Source of the DNA: Kalmusia sp. IMI 367209
Lineage: Eukaryota > Ascomycota > Dothideomycetes > Pleosporales > Didymosphaeriaceae
Direction of reading: 5' to 3'
Assembly: GCA_027946365.1 (NCBI GenBank)
Contig: JAPEUQ010000001.1
Location: forward strand, 1,798,001 to 1,862,000
Length of the DNA: 64,000 nt
Shown here: positions 60,424 to 64,000 of the stretch, one piece after another
Position numbering within the stretch: the stretch's first letter is position 1
How the letters are laid out: each line of letters begins with the position of its first letter
Made by a program: the position numbers and the translations under genes
The notes under the pieces: generated by a model
Databases searched by the model: none
What the model saw: only the letters and a program-made list of their open reading frames with translations
What the model was told of the DNA's origin: nothing

Positions 60424-63400
60424 ATGGCTAGTCGTGCAGCAGCACTTGCAGAATTGCGGAGAAATCGCGCTGGCGGGAAGACGCGTCTCTCCACGTACCA
60501 GGTCGCCGAAGAAGAGCAGTTGTACGATGAAGTTGACGAAGAAGGCTATAAGAAGGTCGTGAGAGACCGTCTGGATCAGGATGACTTCATCGTTGACGAC
60601 AATGGCGAAGGATACGTCGACGACGGGCGAGAAGATTGGGAGGTGCACGCCGGAACCGAGAGTGAGGAAGAAGAAGAGCGCCCAGTAAACGGTAAAGCTG
60701 GTATGTACATGACTACACAGTCATAAGCTATGTTCTGACGCGTAATAGCGAAAAGAAAGCGTGAAGAAGATGAGGAGAACAAGCGGAAGCGAGACAACGG
60801 CATCAGCAAATACTTCAGCGCGAAAGCAGCTGCCCAAGCACCAAAAGCCAAGGTATGAACTACACTATCCTTCCCGTGATTATGTGTATTCAATAACACC
60901 GCATAGCCCGTTGCCACTGCTGCCGATCAGGACTTCATGGAGGACCTGCTCGGCGAGATCGATACGAACAAGTCACGACCACAGCCTCGCATGCGCCCAG
61001 TAAAGACAGAATCTAGAAGAAAAACTCGCGTTCTGTCACCTCCGATCTCAGAAAACCGAACCAACGCAAACAAGAAGCCTAGTAATGGGTCAGACGCTTA
61101 TATGCCTGATACTCCTCCAGCAGAAAATGCCTATGATGACGACCCTCTGCCGATTATGGACGACGATGTACCCATGAGCGATCCGCCCATACAGTCATCG
61201 CCGGTCGCAAAAGCAGTAGAACGCAAAGCGCAGCCTTTGGTTAAGATTGAAGAAGAAGAGGAAGATCTTATGGAGGTGGCTCAACCTGTCGGACGCACTG
61301 GAATCGCCGCAGCTAGCGTGAATATGGCCGGGAAACGACCAGTTCCCAAGATCCGAAGGCCCGATTATCCCACACCTGCGAGCTCATCCCCTCCAGGGTT
61401 CACCGCTGCGGCCATTGATGCTTCTTCATGGAATGACGTAACGAACAAACTTAATGTTATGAGTAGTCCAGCGCCCGCTATTACAACTAGCGTTGGAAAA
61501 CTGAAGCCTGAAGCCGCGCTTGAAGAAGACGGTAGCCTCCGCATGTTTTGGATAGACTATACCGAGATCAACGGTAGCCTATGTTTATTCGGCAAGGTGA
61601 AGGACAAGAACACTGGCAACTATGCGAGTTGCTTTGTGAAGGTTGACAACATCCTACGAAAGCTATATTTCCTTCCGCGAGAAACACGCCTGAAGAGAGG
61701 CCAGCAGACCGATGAAGAAGTTGAGATGGCTGACGTTTACGAGGAAGTGGACAATCTCATGAGCAAGCACCGTGTTACTATGCACAAGATCAAACCCTGC
61801 GCACGAAAATATGCTTTCGAGCTACCAGATATACCTAGGGAAGCCGACTACCTCAAGCTGTTGTACGGTTACGATAAGATGCCTCTTGCTGCGGATTTGA
61901 CTGGCGAAACGTTCTCGCATGTCTTCGGCACAAACACTTCGCTTTTTGAACAATTTGTGCTATGGAAGAACATCATGGGTCCATGCTGGCTCAAGATTGA
62001 CAACGCAGACTTCAATTCCATCAACAACGCTTCCTGGTGTAAGCTGGAGCTTCAGGTTGCGAAGCCTAATAACATCACTGTGCTGGAGAACTCAGATAAT
62101 GTAGATTCACCACCTCTGACTTTAATGAGCCTTTCCCTACGCACCACATTCAACGCCAAGGACAACAAACAGGAAATTCTCATGGCGAGCGCCATGGTAT
62201 ACGACAACTTCTCGCTGACAGACACTACCCCGGCAGACCAACTACCCTGCAAGAGTTTTACTATCATGCGACCAAATGGCGATGCCTATCCTACCGGATT
62301 CAAGCTCGAGGCGGACAAGCAGAAAGGGACAGTTTTGCTCAAGAGAACCGAACAAGAACTGTTGAGCTACTTTATGGCTATGTTCCAACGCCATGACCCA
62401 GATGTACTAGTTGGTCATCGCCTGGACGATGTGGACTATAGTGTCCTCTTAAACCGCATGCGCGAGAAGAAGACCCCTGGTTGGCATAGAATTGGTCGCC
62501 TACGGAGAAGCGACTGGCCTAAGAACATGGGGAAGGGAGGTGGTAGTTTCTTTGCTGAAAGGCAACTAGCAGCTGGACGCCTGCTCTGTGATCTGGCTAA
62601 CGACCTCGGAAAGTCGCTCATGACCAAGTGCCAGTCTTGGAGCTTAGAGGAAATGTGTCAGCTTGTACTCAACAAACGGCGGGAGGAACTCGACAATGAA
62701 GCTGCGTTGAAGACCTGGGCGACTACCAAGGATGGCCTGATGAACTATGTCAAGCACTGTCAAGCTGATGCTTACTTCATTGCTGCTATATCGGTCAAGG
62801 TCCAGATGCTACCCCTCACCAAAGTCCTCACCAACCTTGCTGGTAACTCTTGGGCTCGTACCTTGAGTGGAACTCGTGCTGAGCGAAACGAGTACATTTT
62901 ACTTCACGAGTTTCACAGAAACAAATACATCTGTCCTGACAAGCAATGGGGCAAAGGCAAAGTAAAGGTAGAAGAGGAGGTTGCCGAAGGTGAGGAGGGG
63001 GCCGATGTTAAGAAGAAGGACAAGTACAAGGGTGGTCTCGTTTTCGAACCCGAGAAGGGTTTGTATGACAAGTTCATCCTAGTCATGGACTTCAACTCCC
63101 TCTACCCCAGTATCATTCAGGAGTTCAACATTTGCTTCACAACGGTGGATCGGTCGGACCTATCTGAGGAAGACGAAAAGGTTCCAGAAGTCCCTGATGC
63201 TGGACAGGACCAAGGCATACTTCCTCGACTGATCGCTACCTTAGTCAACCGCCGAAGGGAAGTCAAGAAGCTCATGAAGGATCCCACCGCTAGTCCGGAT
63301 CAGCTCGCCACCTGGGATATCAAGCAACTTGCCCTGAAGCTCACTGCTAATTCTATGTATGGATGTCTTGGTTATACGAAATCACGCTTCTACGCACGAC

Positions 63401-64000
63401 CTCTTGCTATGCTCACTACCTACAAAGGTCGTGAGATTCTTCGCCGGACGAAGGATATGGCTGAGGAAAAGATGTTGCGTGTCATCTATGGCGACACCGA
63501 TTCCGTAATGATCAACACCAATGTCGACAACATCCAAGATGCTTTGAAATTAGGAAACGAGTTCAAAAGGGAGGTCAACGACAGCTACAAACTCTTGGAG
63601 ATTGACATCGATAATGTTTTCCGCCGGATTCTTCTCCATGCCAAAAAGAAGTACGCTGCCATCAACATGGTTCCGATTGATGGGAAGTATATCGAGAAGC
63701 TGGAGGTCAAGGGTCTTGACATGAGGCGGCGAGAATACTGCGCCCTGTCAAAGGAGACCTCAACGTACGTGCACCACTCACCGTTTTCGATATAATATGC
63801 TAACATAGACAAGTGAGCTCCTCAACTTCTTGTTATCTGGTGAAGATCCGGAGACCGTCGTCTCTAAGATCCACGAATATCTACGAACTCTAAGTGAAAA
63901 CATGCGCTCCTTCTCCATCCCAGCTCGCAAATACACAATCTACACGCAGCTCGGCAAGAACCCGAAAGAGTATCCTAACGGCGGCTCGATGCCATCCGTC
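60424..64000 (+). CDS. POL1: DNA polymerase alpha catalytic subunit (3' end beyond window)
   Basis: Exons 60424-60700, 60749-60852, 60907-63764 and 63814 to the right edge; introns 48, 54 and 49 nt. The start [19 protein letters not shown] is typical. An acidic and basic disordered N-terminus ([22 protein letters not shown]) precedes the inactive exonuclease region. Family B motifs are intact: [14 protein letters not shown] (motif A), [13 protein letters not shown] (motif B) and YGDTDSVM (motif C). The last intron's acceptor is placed at ACAAG (63813) so that KETST joins [11 protein letters not shown] as in relatives. The protein, in complex with primase, starts DNA synthesis in the nucleus. 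The C-terminal zinc-binding region is outside the window. Confidence 0.96.

Noticed and set aside
1..64000. tRNA genes, rRNA, CRISPR arrays
   Set aside because: I looked for GGTTCGAATC-type B boxes with a matching acceptor stem and for regular spacer arrays; the few TTCGA hits lie in coding exons or lack a fold. A covariance-model scan would be needed to exclude tRNAs fully.

Overview
The window reads as nuclear DNA of a filamentous ascomycete (Pezizomycotina; Dothideomycetes is my guess, not shown). Evidence: genes broken by many 42-60 nt introns with GTAWGT/GTRAGT donors and CTRAY branch points, Zn2Cys6 regulators, a HET-domain gene, sugar and Dal5-type permeases, and fungal versions of UTP21, VIP1, POL1 and oligoribonuclease. 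Exon structures were built by hand from open frames and splice consensus; those that give an integer codon count are stated as such. No transcripts or database searches were available.

Left part (1-18 kb): the end of an unknown membrane protein, a C2H2 zinc-finger gene, then a Dal5-like permease carrying an in-frame stop beside an intact flavin-dependent (NtaA/SnaA/DszA-type) monooxygenase. A secreted But2-like protein follows. Next comes what looks like a small galactoside-use cluster: Zn2Cys6 regulator, sugar permease and GH35-type beta-galactosidase, the last two divergent around a promoter with a duplicated CCAAT-plus-GCGGCTTT module. A mitochondrial AAA-type protein lies downstream.

Middle (18-48 kb): a 99-bp Tc1/mariner-type MITE; a very large CorA-type membrane protein; a thioredoxin-fold protein without CxxC; a fungal transcription-factor-like protein; the housekeeping genes UTP21 (ribosome biogenesis) and VIP1/Asp1 (inositol pyrophosphate synthesis); a few hypothetical genes; a cytochrome P450; a coiled-coil protein. 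A 3.1-kb stretch between UTP21 and VIP1 has no clear gene.

Right part (48-64 kb): a gene-poor stretch with degenerate dispersed repeats surrounds a convergent pair, a 280-aa unknown protein and a TPR-CHAT protease, followed by a HET protein with three zinc knuckles. I read this as a candidate allorecognition or cell-death island and the most interesting part of the window. The end is housekeeping: oligoribonuclease and DNA polymerase alpha (POL1), sharing a 245-bp divergent promoter with MCB-like ACGCG cores; POL1 runs off the right edge.
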